Below are positions 8,845 to 17,832 of a DNA stretch of 64,000 bases, piece after piece (positions within the stretch are counted from its first letter, which is position 1; every line of letters begins with the position of its first letter). The stretch covers positions 248,001-312,000 of the forward strand of contig CANMRM010000003.1 of assembly GCA_947500295.1 (NCBI GenBank), in the 5' to 3' direction. This stretch comes from an uncultured Kordiimonas sp. (GTDB lineage Bacteria; Pseudomonadota; Alphaproteobacteria; Sphingomonadales; Kordiimonadaceae). The notes beneath the pieces were generated by a model. The model searched no databases and was not told the origin of the DNA. It saw nothing but the letters and a program-made list of their open reading frames with translations. Both the position numbers and the translations under genes were made by a program.

Positions 8845-9960
8845 TCAGGGAGCGTCCGGGCCAGACACGATTGGCGGGGTCACGGCCAGCTCAATGGTTT
8901 GCCCGAGGTCCAGCGCTTGAAATTCCATCATGCCGAGGCCTTCCCGCAACTTTGCCGCGGCAAGCCGCCGAACGGGGTCCATTGGTTCTTCTGCCGTCAG
9001 CGGGAAAGTGCCCCAATGCATGCCAATGCTGCGGGCGGCACCGATATCCTGATGGATCATGACGGCTTCGTCTGGATCGACATGGTAGGTCTGCATAAAT
9101 GAGCGAGGGTCATAAGCGCCGATCGGGATAAGCGCCAGGTCAACAGGCCCGCTTTTTCTGCCAATTTCCTTAAAGAGGATCGGGTTGTAGCCGGTGTCTC
9201 CGGCAAACCACAGAGACCGGTCACCCATCTGCACCCGCCAGCTCGCCCAAAGAGTTTCGCGCCGGTCGAAAAGACCGCGCGCTGACCAGTGCTGCGAAGG
9301 CTGAGCTTCAACGCGGATGGCTTCGCCGGTCAGGGCTGGGTCAACTGTTTGCCACCAGTCCAGCTCCTGTACACGGTCCGCTTTGATGCCCTGGTCAAGA
9401 AACCAGTCTGCAACGCCCAGCGGCACAAGATAGAGGGGCCGGTTTCCCAACAGTTTTACTGCCGTGTCGTCGAGGTGGTCGTAATGGTTGTGGCTGATCA
9501 CTACATAATCGATGGGCGGCAGCAGGCTATAGTCAACCACGTGGGGCGTATAGCGCTTTGGTCCCGCCCAGCTTGTCGGGGCTGCCCGGTTGCTGAAGAT
9601 CGGGTCAGTGAGGAGATTGATCCCCTGATACTGCACCAGAAACGTTGAGTGCCCCAGCCAGCTCACCTGCATTTTGTCTGCGGATGGGTTCTCTACCCGG
9701 TCAAGCTCAAGCATTTGAAAGGGAACCTGGCTGGCCGTTTTTTCATGGTCTGCCCAGGGCTCATCGCCAAACATGCGCATCCACAGGAACGAAAAGAATG
9801 TTTTGCTGGGGTCTTCGATATAGAGGTTTTTGAAGCCGCGGGTTGTGTGATGCTCGGGCGCGCCATCAAGGGCTTGCTCGGTAGGCGTAAAGCTGCAGGA
9901 CGCCACCAGCGCCATGGCAAGCAGAACAATAACAGATTTGCGCGCAGTCACTTTATTCAC
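8845..9960 (-). CDS. Metallo-beta-lactamase-fold hydrolase, probable lipoprotein (NAPE-PLD-like)
   Basis: The 371-residue protein has an N-terminal lipobox (LVASC, residues ~18-22), so it is probably anchored in the periplasm. The catalytic metal motif is SHNHYDHLDD (HxHxDH), followed by further ligands in WFAGDTGYN and GMHWGTF. The arrangement, with a ~100-residue N-terminal extension and VSWLGHSTFLVQ, matches the UlaG/NAPE-phospholipase D branch. The substrate is not known from sequence. Confidence 0.88.
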   Translation of the reverse strand: MNKVTARKSVIVLLAMALVASCSFTPTEQALDGAPEHHTTRGFKNLYIEDPSKTFFSFLWMRMFGDEPWADHEKTASQVPFQMLELDRVENPSADKMQVSWLGHSTFLVQYQGINLLTDPIFSNRAAPTSWAGPKRYTPHVVDYSLLPPIDYVVISHNHYDHLDDTAVKLLGNRPLYLVPLGVADWFLDQGIKADRVQELDWWQTVDPALTGEAIRVEAQPSQHWSARGLFDRRETLWASWRVQMGDRSLWFAGDTGYNPILFKEIGRKSGPVDLALIPIGAYDPRSFMQTYHVDPDEAVMIHQDIGAARSIGMHWGTFPLTAEEPMDPVRRLAAAKLREGLGMMEFQALDLGQTIELAVTPPIVSGPDAP

Positions 9961-10057
9961 AGCACCAAGACCAGAACCAGTTACTTTTTACGCCCAATCG
10001 TCCGCATCAGATTTGTCGGCTCAACCCTTTGGTGTCAACCACTCTTGTAGACTTTGC

Positions 10058-12226
10058 TCAAAATGGCGTTGTTACGATAAAGCGAATGGTGTTGCCAAAA
10101 TCGCGGGTTTGCAGTTCCCTGCTGGTGAAGGTGCCGCCGCGGTCGGGGTCAAAAAAGAACCTGTCCCTGTCAAATTTGTTGCCAGTGAAACGGTTCCATT
10201 CGAGCCGCATTTTGACACCGAACCAGCGAATCGTTTCCACGTAGGCGTTGAAACGGTATGGCCCTTCGAAGTCGAGCCGCTCGGAAACGAAAAAGTTGGG
10301 TTCTTCGAAGCCGCCGTCCATTTCTATGCCCCAGGAAAAGCGCTGGGCCACAAGATCCTGCCGGAACTCAAAGCTGATGAATTGCTTGGTTATGTCGCTC
10401 AGGCGTCGGTTACGGCCTATGATATTGTCGAACAGACTGGATTCGCGCAGTCGGTAACCGGCTTCAAGGCGTCCGCCGGGGATAGCAAAGTCAAGCGGCA
10501 GGATGAGGTCGGCCTCTATGCCGTAAAACTTTGCTGACCCGGCGTTGCCGAGACCAAAGCCGCCAGAAGGCAAGCGGATTTGTTCAAGCACATCATTGCG
10601 CCACTCATGAAACAGGCTCACAACGATTGAGCCTTGCCGGTTGAAACGCCAGTCGACGGAGCCTTCGACCCGCCAAGTCTGGTCCGGGCTGAGGTCAGGA
10701 TTGCCGGCCAGAACACGGTCATCCGTTACATCATTGGATGCGGCAAAATCTTCGAAGTCCAGCTGGCCAACGGTGCGGCTGGTGCGAAGTTGCATCTGCA
10801 GATTGTCACGCACGTTGTAGGTAAAGTTGAGCATGGGCTTCAGGAACTTGAAGGTTTGCTCATTGCCGGCATCGCCGCTGACTTTGATCCGGGAAATTTC
10901 CCACGTCAGGCCACCATCGACGGTGAGTTTGTCGTTGGCGTTCCAGACAAGGTTGGTAAAGGCTTCTGCCCGTATCTCGTTGACTTTGACGTTGGCGGAC
11001 GGAACATCCAGTTCAATGACGCCGTTCTCGTCCTCTTCAAACAGGTCAAACGAGCTCTTGAGCTGGTTGTAGGCGACTTCGCCGCCAAACTCAGGCTTGA
11101 GCGCAGAGCCGCCAACCTTGCCGTAGGTTGCCCGGAAGATAGATTCGATCCGATCCTGCGTCTGGCTGAAGTTGCTGAGGAAGGTACGGTTGCCGATGGG
11201 CTCTTCCTCGGTAAACTCGCTGGTGAAGTCGCGCCAGCTCATCTCGGTGAAACCAAGCAGTCGTGTTTTCCAGTTGTTGGTGCCGGTTTTGGTCCAGTCT
11301 GCCCCCAGCGAAAATTCTGTATAGGGGCGGTCGACATCGATGAAGATGCGGCCGTCCGGGTTGTTGTCAGGCAGACGACCTTCAAATCCGTCGCGTGTTG
11401 AAAGTGCTTTGAAGGTTTCTGTGCCGAACACCGTATTAAGAACAAGACGACCGCCAAACAGGTCTTTGCCGGCTTCACCGTTGTACCAGAGCCACTTGAA
11501 GTTTTCCGGGCGTTCCTCTTCCGCGCTGTCGGTCAGGGCGCCGTCTGCATCAAAACGGCGGAAGGATATGTCGCGGGGTTGGCGCCTGAGGGCTAAGTCG
11601 AGCTTCGAGCTGGTTTCCCACCCGTCGATGGTGGTGGAATAAGATGTTTCCGTTTGCGGACGGATGGATCCGTCATTTTTTCGCACCAGCCGCACTATCG
11701 AAGTGCCGGTGCTGGCGCCTGGAATTCGAACCACGTTCGCAACGACGGTCTGGCCGGCTGCGTCGCTCGCGCCGACACCGCCCCGGATCACCTCCACGCG
11801 CTCAACCTGCGCGGCCGGGATGCGCTGCAAGACGTTCTCGAGGCTGTTTTTCGAGCCGGGTCGGGCACCGTCGATCAGGACGTTACCTGCCGTGCCGCCA
11901 AAGCCGCGTGCATCGCTGCCGCCGTCAAAGTTGAAGCCGGGCAGGCGCTGAACCATCTCAAAAGCGTTTTGCGGTGCAAACTGGTCGAAAAACGAGGCGA
12001 CATAGACGGTTGTGCCGCTATCTGACTGCTCGGTTTCGGTGACTTCTGCTTCCTGCTGCGCGGTCGCGGTCGCTGGAACCATCGTCAAAACCGCGACTGC
12101 GGAAAGCGTGCCAACCAGCGCATATTTCCCTGCGGCTGCTGATCTTCGTATCGGCGTAAAATTTCGGGTGAGGGACAAGCACAGACCGTTTCCCCCTTCG
12201 GTCGAATCTCTAAACTGCTGTCGCAT
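10058..12226 (-). CDS. TonB-dependent outer-membrane receptor
   Basis: The ~722-residue protein has a long signal sequence ending near TATAQQ, then a plug domain with the blocks NAFEMVQRLPGF, DARGFGGTAGNVLIDG and LQRIPAAQVERVEVIRGG. The rest is beta-strand-rich barrel, and the protein ends in Phe, as expected for BAM insertion. It would import a ligand using TonB energy. The start at 12226 is chosen as the most upstream ATG with a purine-rich site; an in-frame start at 12310 is possible. No TonB-box cargo enzyme is adjacent, so the ligand is unknown. Confidence 0.87.
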   Translation of the reverse strand: MRQQFRDSTEGGNGLCLSLTRNFTPIRRSAAAGKYALVGTLSAVAVLTMVPATATAQQEAEVTETEQSDSGTTVYVASFFDQFAPQNAFEMVQRLPGFNFDGGSDARGFGGTAGNVLIDGARPGSKNSLENVLQRIPAAQVERVEVIRGGVGASDAAGQTVVANVVRIPGASTGTSIVRLVRKNDGSIRPQTETSYSTTIDGWETSSKLDLALRRQPRDISFRRFDADGALTDSAEEERPENFKWLWYNGEAGKDLFGGRLVLNTVFGTETFKALSTRDGFEGRLPDNNPDGRIFIDVDRPYTEFSLGADWTKTGTNNWKTRLLGFTEMSWRDFTSEFTEEEPIGNRTFLSNFSQTQDRIESIFRATYGKVGGSALKPEFGGEVAYNQLKSSFDLFEEDENGVIELDVPSANVKVNEIRAEAFTNLVWNANDKLTVDGGLTWEISRIKVSGDAGNEQTFKFLKPMLNFTYNVRDNLQMQLRTSRTVGQLDFEDFAASNDVTDDRVLAGNPDLSPDQTWRVEGSVDWRFNRQGSIVVSLFHEWRNDVLEQIRLPSGGFGLGNAGSAKFYGIEADLILPLDFAIPGGRLEAGYRLRESSLFDNIIGRNRRLSDITKQFISFEFRQDLVAQRFSWGIEMDGGFEEPNFFVSERLDFEGPYRFNAYVETIRWFGVKMRLEWNRFTGNKFDRDRFFFDPDRGGTFTSRELQTRDFGNTIRFIVTTPF

Positions 12227-12481
12227 ATGCCTACCAGACTTTATTCCCTCAATCTCTTGTAACTGGTTGAGGGTTAACGTTGACTGACCACGCCGGATTA
12301 TCCCGACCACCCGGGCTCGTCCATAAAGAGCGAGGGGCGTTGCGTCAATCGCTTGTTAGTTAATGTTATAAAATTACATCACCCGCTATTTGGCAGCTTT
12401 GGGTTTATTTGCGCCAGTTATTCGACGAGCCGTGCAACTCACAAGATGAAACGTTCTACATGTGTAAAAATAAGAATGATC

Positions 12482-12510
12482 ACACTTGCGTGAGCAACCG
12501 TGTTTTTTTT
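12482..12510 (+). terminator. Small hairpin plus T8
   Basis: ACACTTGC-GTGA-GCAA-CC-GTGT (stem with a two-base bulge) runs straight into eight T's. No plus-strand gene lies upstream, so it could end an unannotated small RNA or act on read-through. Confidence 0.5.
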
Positions 12511-12906
12511 GCCGCCCGTTTCACATTGGCTTGATTTTGGACATTTTTGTACAAAAAAACCTCACAAAGTATTAAGCCATGCCCATATGAAATTTAACGT
12601 CAGTGAAGCACACAGGGCCTGGCAAAAAACTGCCCCCTAGTTGTTTAGCTGATCAGCACAATGGTGAAGGAAAGAAACAGATTGCTGCGAGCAAGAAGGT
12701 CATGTGACCCCATTGCCTCTTGCATCCCTGTTCGGAGTTCCGGCAGGGGGTGGATACCGCGTTCCAAAACGCGTGGTTGTTCTGAGTAAAGCCGCTTGCT
12801 GGCGCAGCATCCTTCTTTCCATCATCTCCTCTGTCGCAACACAAGGCTGGTGCGGGCAGAGGCAGGGCCGGAGCTCTTTCATCCAATCAGGGCTTTTCCG
12901 GTTCCA

Positions 12907-12974
12907 GGTTTCCGTGCATTCCCGTTCCCCCCAGGTTTCCGGGGGTGTACGGAAACCGCTTACCTCTTTTTTTT
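12907..12974 (+). terminator. Long hairpin with T-run, without an upstream gene
   Basis: GGTTTCCGTGCA (12907-12918) pairs with TGTACGGAAACC (12946-12957), and an inner stem CCCCC/GGGGG (12928-12932, 12941-12945) closes an 8-nt loop. ACCTC and eight T's follow. It stands about 85 bp before the DMT exporter start, so it may terminate a small RNA or act as a leader attenuator. Confidence 0.6.
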
Positions 12975-13058
12975 CAAAGTCAACAGGTCCGATAATGACG
13001 AGCGCAGGGTAGCTAACGCGACTAGTATCTGTTGTCGAAACCAAAAGGGGCAACGGAC

Positions 13059-13991
13059 ATGAACGCTACATCTCATATGGATGGCAGAAGTTGGTTGATG
13101 CTGTTGGCCGTCTCGGTCATATGGGCCGGATCATTCCTGTTGACCGAAATTGCGTTGCGCGATGTGCCGCCGCTGTCGATCATGACAGCGCGTGTCGCCA
13201 TCGGTGCTCTGGGGCTTTATCTCATGCTGCGGTTGGCTGGTGTACGGTTTCCGTCTGTAAGTGACTCTTCACCCTTTGTACTTCTGGGTGCTTTTCTGGT
13301 CCTAGGGCTTACGAACAATGTGGTGCCCTTCTCCCTGATTATTTGGGGGCAGACACACCTTAGTGCATCGTTGGCGTCCATTCTCAATGCGACGATGCCG
13401 CTTTTTACCATCTTTCTGGCTCATTTTTTTACTACCGATGAAAAGCTGACCTTCAACAAGTTGCTTGGCATCTTGATAGGTCTCGCAGGTGTCGGGTTGA
13501 TCGTTGGTCACGAAGGCATCGATTTCACTCAGGGAACAACGCTCGGGAAATTTGCTGTCCTGGGGGCCGCTTGTTCTTATGCGGTTGCCGCGCTCATTGC
13601 CCGCCGACTCGCCCGGCTGCAATTTGCGCCACTGTTTGTGGCTTTCGGTCAGTCTGCCGCGGCAGCGCTGATTGCCCTACCGCTGTCTCTCCATGTCGAT
13701 ACACCCTGGCAACTTTCGGTGACACCAGCGAGCTGGGCGGCTCTGGTGGCGCTAGGACTTGTGTGTTCCTCGATTGCCTATGCGCTTTATTTTCGCCTGA
13801 TTGATGTTGCAGGCGCGACCAATGCATCGCTGGTAACGCTCCTTATTCCACCCTTCGCTATTGTGTCTGGTGTTGCCCTGCTGGGTGACCGCCTCTCACT
13901 GATTCAGGTTGGCGGCATGGTCTTGATTTTGTTGGCGCTTTTGGTCACGGATGGTCGCCTGTTTTCAGGCGCTCGCAGGCTGGGTTCGTGA
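13059..13991 (+). CDS. EamA-domain DMT-superfamily transporter
   Basis: The 310-residue protein has ten predicted TM helices in two homologous EamA halves. The signature of the first half is LLAVSVIWAGSFLLTEIAL, and the second starts near KFAVLGAACSYAVAALIARR. These are inner-membrane drug/metabolite exporters; the substrate is unknown. The ATG at 13059 has AAAAGGGG upstream. The gene may be governed by the leader hairpin at 12907-12974. Confidence 0.88.
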   Translation: MNATSHMDGRSWLMLLAVSVIWAGSFLLTEIALRDVPPLSIMTARVAIGALGLYLMLRLAGVRFPSVSDSSPFVLLGAFLVLGLTNNVVPFSLIIWGQTHLSASLASILNATMPLFTIFLAHFFTTDEKLTFNKLLGILIGLAGVGLIVGHEGIDFTQGTTLGKFAVLGAACSYAVAALIARRLARLQFAPLFVAFGQSAAAALIALPLSLHVDTPWQLSVTPASWAALVALGLVCSSIAYALYFRLIDVAGATNASLVTLLIPPFAIVSGVALLGDRLSLIQVGGMVLILLALLVTDGRLFSGARRLGS

Positions 13992-14046
13992 CTCTTTGCA
14001 TAATGATGTGTCAATCTGACCAGTTTTGAAATTTTTGTTAAGCCTG

Positions 14047-14314
14047 TTGACAGACCGTGAAATCATTGTATGAATCTGCGCCTGCTGGACACGGGTTGAA
14101 ACGCTTCGTGGCTGGCGAAGACAAGTTTTGGAAAAGAATGATGACCACTCTTTGGACATATAAACCACACGGCTCGACCGCAGCGCAGCTATTTATGCGC
14201 GGCGTCAATGCCATTTGTGTTGTCCGGGGAGAAGGGGCTCGATCATACTGATCAAATAATCTGAAAATCAGATTTTCCATTCCCCTCCCGGACCCAAGTC
14301 CCGGAGGTTTTTTT
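14047..14314 (+). ncRNA. Candidate small RNA (promoter to terminator)
   Basis: A sigma70-like promoter (TTGACA at 14047-14052, TATGAA at 14069-14074, 16-bp spacer) is followed by about 230 bp of unassigned sequence ending in a good terminator (14284-14293 pairing with 14298-14307, then seven T's). The span includes a small hairpin AATCTG/CAGATT. A 37-codon frame (14139-14252) occurs inside but has no clear ribosome site. A small RNA is the simplest reading; a leader peptide is the alternative. Confidence 0.45.
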
Positions 14315-14369
14315 GTGTTTAACCGCCACTTGCGTGGCACCACGACCGGCAAAAGAGAAAGGCAAAGCC

Positions 14370-14828
14370 ATGAGACAGACTGCGCTTGATAGCCCTTACG
14401 ACCGAAACCAGATGCAAACCCTGTTTGCGATGCTGACGGACGTGCGCGTGCAGACACCTGTGGCCAAACCAAAAGCCAAGCCAGCGAAGGGGCGCAAGCC
14501 CATGCTTGCATTGTGGTGGCAAAAACTGGTGGCGCACCGGCGTGCGCATTCAGTGGGTGGCAAAGTGCCTTCTTGCGGGAACGGGATACAGAACTCCCGG
14601 CAGCTGGATCTGCTGCAACTGAACCCCCGGCATTCGAACCCCCAGAGCGCGGCGTCTCCCCTTTTGCCGCGCAAGCCCGCCCGCTGGCGGGCACCTGTCT
14701 CTGATGGCAGCGCAGAGTTTTTTGCGCTTCTTGACGAGATGGGTGCCCGCCATCAGGCGGCAGCCCGGCGGGACCATCTGATCACGGCGCTTGAGGCCTC
14801 GATTAGCAATCGGCGCCTTGAGAGGTAG
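14370..14828 (+). CDS. Hypothetical protein, basic and Pro/Ala-rich
   Basis: The 152-residue frame starts at an ATG preceded by GAGAAAGG. It has a low-complexity basic stretch (PVAKPKAKPAKGRKPM) and a C-terminal helical part (FFALLDEMGARHQAAARRDHLITALEASI). I recognise no family. It follows a terminator at 14284-14314. Codon use is compatible with a real gene but the middle reads unevenly, so it may be shorter or degraded. Confidence 0.45.
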   Translation: MRQTALDSPYDRNQMQTLFAMLTDVRVQTPVAKPKAKPAKGRKPMLALWWQKLVAHRRAHSVGGKVPSCGNGIQNSRQLDLLQLNPRHSNPQSAASPLLPRKPARWRAPVSDGSAEFFALLDEMGARHQAAARRDHLITALEASISNRRLER

Positions 14829-14849
14829 GAGGCAGGTAGCCAGGAAACA

Positions 14850-15025
14850 AAAATCCCGGTCACGCAGCGACGACCCGCCTCTTTAGCCGGGCGGGATATG
14901 GGAGCAGAAAACAGGGTGCAATCCGGCAAATGGCGCAGACAAACGACGTTGGCTCTTTGTTAGCTCCGGGGAGCACACGCACCGTTCAATTTGACGCCAG
15001 ATGGTGGTGAGCGCTCTGTTTTCTG
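14850..15025 (-). ncRNA. Candidate minus-strand structured RNA with long closing stem
   Basis: CAGAAAACAG (14905-14914) and CTGTTTTCTG (15016-15025) are perfect 10-bp inverted repeats enclosing ~100 nt with further pairing (GGTGC/GCACC and a GCTCC/GGAGC hairpin). Read on the minus strand, the closing stem is followed by hairpins CCCGCC/GGCGGG and ATCCCG/CGGGAT and then five T's (plus-strand A's at 14850-14854). The single long stem with an internal loop recalls 6S RNA in outline only; no sequence motif confirms that. Confidence 0.35.
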
Positions 15026-15105
15026 TCATAAAAAGGCCCTATATGATACAGTAGGAAACGAGCCGAAAGCGGGTCCAACAAAAGCTTTCAGCACAGGAAA
15101 GAAAC

Positions 15106-15594
15106 ATGTCAGCGGTAGTTTACCTCCCCGGCGCAGCGCCAGGGATCGACAGATTTGAAGAGTTCAAGGCGGCATTGCCGTTGCGTGTTGTCCGCGCGCG
15201 GCGGGGATTCGGCGGTTTCATCACCTTTGATCTTGGAGGCGAAAAAGGCCGCGATGCCATAACGCAGGAACCACAGTATGATTGGCACCTGTGGATCTAT
15301 ATGTGCGATTGGGACCTTTATAAGGCCGACAGCCGGATTCTATGGCGCCGCGAAAGCGACAATGCGCTCGCAGGGGCCGTGCTTGAGATGCTGAACGGCG
15401 AAATGCTCACGGACATCGAGTATGACGACACGGACGATTGTTTTGTCTTCAGGTTCTCCGGTGGGTTCCGGCTGCACCTGGATCCGGATTTCTTCGACTA
15501 TGACGGTGACGACGATCTCTTTATGTTGTTCCGCTTCGGCGAACGTGATGCGCTGAACTACAGCCCGCGCAAACGCTTTTACCGCGCCGCCTGA
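15106..15594 (+). CDS. Hypothetical acidic cytoplasmic protein
   Basis: The 162-residue protein starts at an ATG with AGGAAAG upstream and has no signal peptide or TM segment. It is strongly acidic (DIEYDDTDDC, DPDFFDYDGDDDLFML) and beta-rich, with aromatic residues such as YDWHLWIYMCDWDLY. I recognise no characterised family. It ends just before a hairpin shared with the convergent TetR gene. Confidence 0.75.
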   Translation: MSAVVYLPGAAPGIDRFEEFKAALPLRVVRARRGFGGFITFDLGGEKGRDAITQEPQYDWHLWIYMCDWDLYKADSRILWRRESDNALAGAVLEMLNGEMLTDIEYDDTDDCFVFRFSGGFRLHLDPDFFDYDGDDDLFMLFRFGERDALNYSPRKRFYRAA

Positions 15595-15607
15595 TCTCAC
15601 CCAAACA

Positions 15608-15632
15608 AAGCCGGGGAGCTGCTTCCCGGCTT
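15608..15632. terminator. Hairpin between convergent genes
   Basis: AAGCCGGG (15608-15615) pairs with CCCGGCTT (15625-15632). It lies between the stop codons of the convergent genes at 15594 and 15638. Short T/A tracts are present on neither side, so it is a weak terminator candidate. Confidence 0.5.
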
Positions 15633-15637
15633 GCTGG

Positions 15638-16204
15638 CTATAACTGGCTTTGCAAATTGAGGAGGCTGATGGCCGCCTTTTTGGCATCCTGTGCCGGGTC
15701 GGTGGTGTGGCCCAGGTGGGCGGTCACGATTGCGCCCTCCTTCAGCAGAAGAAGCTGGCGTGCGAGCAGCCCGGGTTTAGAGAAACCGCCGCGTGTGGCC
15801 AGCTCAGTGAAATGCTGCTCGAGAAGTCTTTTGTGATCTGCCGATTGCATATGAATTGGGTTGCTGGGTTCCTGATATTCGGAAGACGCCTTAACAAACA
15901 TGCAGCCTTTGAAGCCCTGTTCTTCGAACCATTCGCCAAGCGCATCGAACATGGCGATAAGTTGTTCTTTCGGGGACTGACCCAGCTCTTCCATGCGCCG
16001 GTAGAGCCAGTTCCTGAAGCGCTCATCGCGCAGGCGCAAAACAGCCAGAATAAGATCTTCCTTGGTTCGGAAGTGTTTATACATTGAGGTTTTGGAGATT
16101 CCTGTCTCCGCCACCAACATGTCCATGCCTGTCGCATGAAAGCCATTTCTATAAAAGGCATCCAGCGCTTTTTGAACCAGTTCGTCTCGCTTGGTTGGTC
16201 TCAT
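15638..16204 (-). CDS. TetR/AcrR-family transcriptional regulator
   Basis: The 188-residue protein has a TetR helix-turn-helix (TGMDMLVAETGISKTSMYKHFRTKEDLILAVL, residues ~25-56) and a helical ligand domain of the TetR_C_33-like type (GCMFVKASSEYQ). It is divergent from the isochorismatase-like gene at 16437; operator-like repeats fill the gap, so it probably controls itself and that gene. Confidence 0.9.
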   Translation of the reverse strand: MRPTKRDELVQKALDAFYRNGFHATGMDMLVAETGISKTSMYKHFRTKEDLILAVLRLRDERFRNWLYRRMEELGQSPKEQLIAMFDALGEWFEEQGFKGCMFVKASSEYQEPSNPIHMQSADHKRLLEQHFTELATRGGFSKPGLLARQLLLLKEGAIVTAHLGHTTDPAQDAKKAAISLLNLQSQL

Positions 16205-16217
16205 AACTCGTACTTTC

Positions 16218-16393
16218 TTTACTAATCAGTAAATAGTCAATCGCGTTATATTTCTCAATACACAAAAAAATTATCCATAATTATCAGATAGATATTAATT
16301 TCTTGGGTGTGCCCTTCCTAGATAGTACGATTTTTTTCTTGACTAAATGTACCGATCTGTTCACTTTGGCGCATACAAAGTGTACCGATCAGT
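16218..16393. promoter_or_regulatory. Operator array between TetR gene and isochorismatase-like gene
   Basis: Near the regulator, TTTACTAATCAGTAAA (16218-16233) is a near-perfect palindrome. Near the hydrolase gene, TGTACCGATCTGT (16348-16360) and TGTACCGATCAGT (16381-16393) repeat directly 33 bp apart, that is, about three helical turns, just after a TTGACT -35 candidate (16339-16344). All share the core GATCAGT/AATCAGT. Direct repeats in phase suggest cooperative repressor binding. Confidence 0.65.
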
Positions 16394-16436
16394 AACCCTT
16401 AAGCGAGAAACCCGACTAAACAGATGGAGACCCCCC

Positions 16437-17234
16437 ATGAAACTGCGTTCACAACTTTTTGGAAGAAGCTCTCTTGGCGCTGCTACTGTTGCTTCCCTCA
16501 TCGCGCTAGCCGTCACACACTCTGTGGTCAGCATCACAGCTGCCGCAGATGAAAGCGGTATTCCCGATCCGGGGTTTACCATCGAGGTGGGCCGAACCGC
16601 CCTTGTCGTGACCGATCCGCAAAATGATTTCCTGAGCCCGGATGGTGTTACTTGGGGTGTTGTTGGCAAAAACGTGGAAGCTAACGGTACCGTTGAACAT
16701 ATTGACCAGCTTTTTGCCGCAGCGAAGAGCACGGACATGCCGGTCTTCATCTCACCACATTATTATTACCCGCATGATCATGAGTGGAAGTTTGAAGGTG
16801 CGCTTGAGTTGCTTATGCACCAAATCGGCATGTTTGACCGCCCAAGCGCGCTGTCGACCGAAGGTTTCGAAGGCTCCGGCGCTGACTGGCTGGAACAATA
16901 CAAGAAATATATCAATGATGGGGAAACCGTCGTCACAAGCCCGCACAAGGTATTTGGCCCCGAAAGCAACGACCTGGTGCTGCAACTGCGTAAACAGGGC
17001 ATAGATAAAGTGATCCTGGCTGGCATGTCCGCCAACCTGTGCACAGAAAGTCACATGCGTGCCCTTATTGAAGAGGGCTTTGAGGTCATGGTCGTAACGG
17101 ATGCGACGGCCGCCGCGCAGGTGCCGGGTTATGACGGGTACCAAGCCGCCAGCATCAACTACCGCATGATTGCAAGCCATGTTGCAGACACAGAAAAAAC
17201 GGTCGCTTCCATAAAAGCGGCTGCAGGTCGGTAA
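16437..17234 (+). CDS. Exported isochorismatase-like cysteine hydrolase
   Basis: The 265-residue protein has an N-terminal signal peptide (about residues 1-36, ending ITAAADES). It is followed by the isochorismatase/nicotinamidase fold, with the catalytic triad seen as D60 (VVTDPQNDF), K171 (PHKVFGP) and C202 (LAGMSANLCTESHM). Export is unusual for this mostly cytoplasmic family. The start at 16437 has GGAG upstream. It is divergent from, and likely repressed by, the TetR protein at 15638-16204. Confidence 0.85.
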   Translation: MKLRSQLFGRSSLGAATVASLIALAVTHSVVSITAAADESGIPDPGFTIEVGRTALVVTDPQNDFLSPDGVTWGVVGKNVEANGTVEHIDQLFAAAKSTDMPVFISPHYYYPHDHEWKFEGALELLMHQIGMFDRPSALSTEGFEGSGADWLEQYKKYINDGETVVTSPHKVFGPESNDLVLQLRKQGIDKVILAGMSANLCTESHMRALIEEGFEVMVVTDATAAAQVPGYDGYQAASINYRMIASHVADTEKTVASIKAAAGR

Positions 17235-17367
17235 GCGACCCCCGAGCGCCGCATCAACGTGCCGGCGCACAGATCTCTGGCCACCTCTCCCCCCTTCAGG
17301 TGGCCAGAGACATCTTCCCAAAGTCTCCGGCTGGCAAAGGCCAAATGAAAAATGAAAGATACCTGAA

Positions 17368-17832
17368 ATGAGCAGACCCCCGCTTCCCCCATTTACGAGA
17401 AACAGCGCCATCCAGAAGGTGCGTGCCGCCGAAGACGCCTGGAATGGCCAAAATCCGGAAAAAATTGCGCAGGCCTATGCTGTTGACAGCCGCTGGCGCA
17501 ATCGTTCCGAATTTCTGAAGGGCCGTGAAGAGATTACTGCATTCCTGACCCGTAAATGGGTCCGTGAACGGGACTATCGTCTCATTAAAGAGCTTTGGGC
17601 TTTCACGGGCAACCGGATCGCCGTGCGATTTGCCTATGAGTGGCATGACACAGCGGGTCAGTGGTTCAGGTCTTACGGCAACGAAAACTGGGAATTTGAT
17701 GACGATGGTTTGATGCGTTTGCGGATCGCCAGTATCAATGATTTGCCGATTGAAGCCGACGAGAGGAAGTTTCACTGGCCAGATGGTCCCCGTCCCAAAG
17801 ACCACCCCGGTCTTTCGGATCTGAACCTCTAG
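17368..17832 (+). CDS. DUF1348 / NTF2-like (SnoaL-type) protein
   Basis: The 154-residue protein matches the DUF1348 family closely: [63 protein letters not shown] and ASINDLPI. The NTF2 fold forms a cone-shaped pocket; its ligand is unknown. It lies co-directional 133 bp after the isochorismatase-like gene and may share its transcript. Confidence 0.88.
   Translation: MSRPPLPPFTRNSAIQKVRAAEDAWNGQNPEKIAQAYAVDSRWRNRSEFLKGREEITAFLTRKWVRERDYRLIKELWAFTGNRIAVRFAYEWHDTAGQWFRSYGNENWEFDDDGLMRLRIASINDLPIEADERKFHWPDGPRPKDHPGLSDLNL

Larger units (their letters stand above)
12311..13058. other. Long gap with two plus-strand terminators and no convincing gene
   Basis: About 750 bp separate the divergent TonB receptor and DMT exporter. 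Possible short frames here lack ribosome sites and family resemblance. Two structures point to short plus-strand transcripts: a hairpin with a T-run at 12482-12510 and a longer one at 12907-12974. The AT-rich part (12350-12600) probably holds the receptor promoter. Confidence 0.5.

Noticed and set aside
10634-11401. 255-codon frame opposite the TonB receptor
   Set aside because: Pure antisense shadow of a well-supported receptor gene.
12653-13053. Several short frames upstream of the DMT exporter
   Set aside because: Mutually overlapping, without start sites or family resemblance, and crossing the terminator hairpin at 12907-12974.
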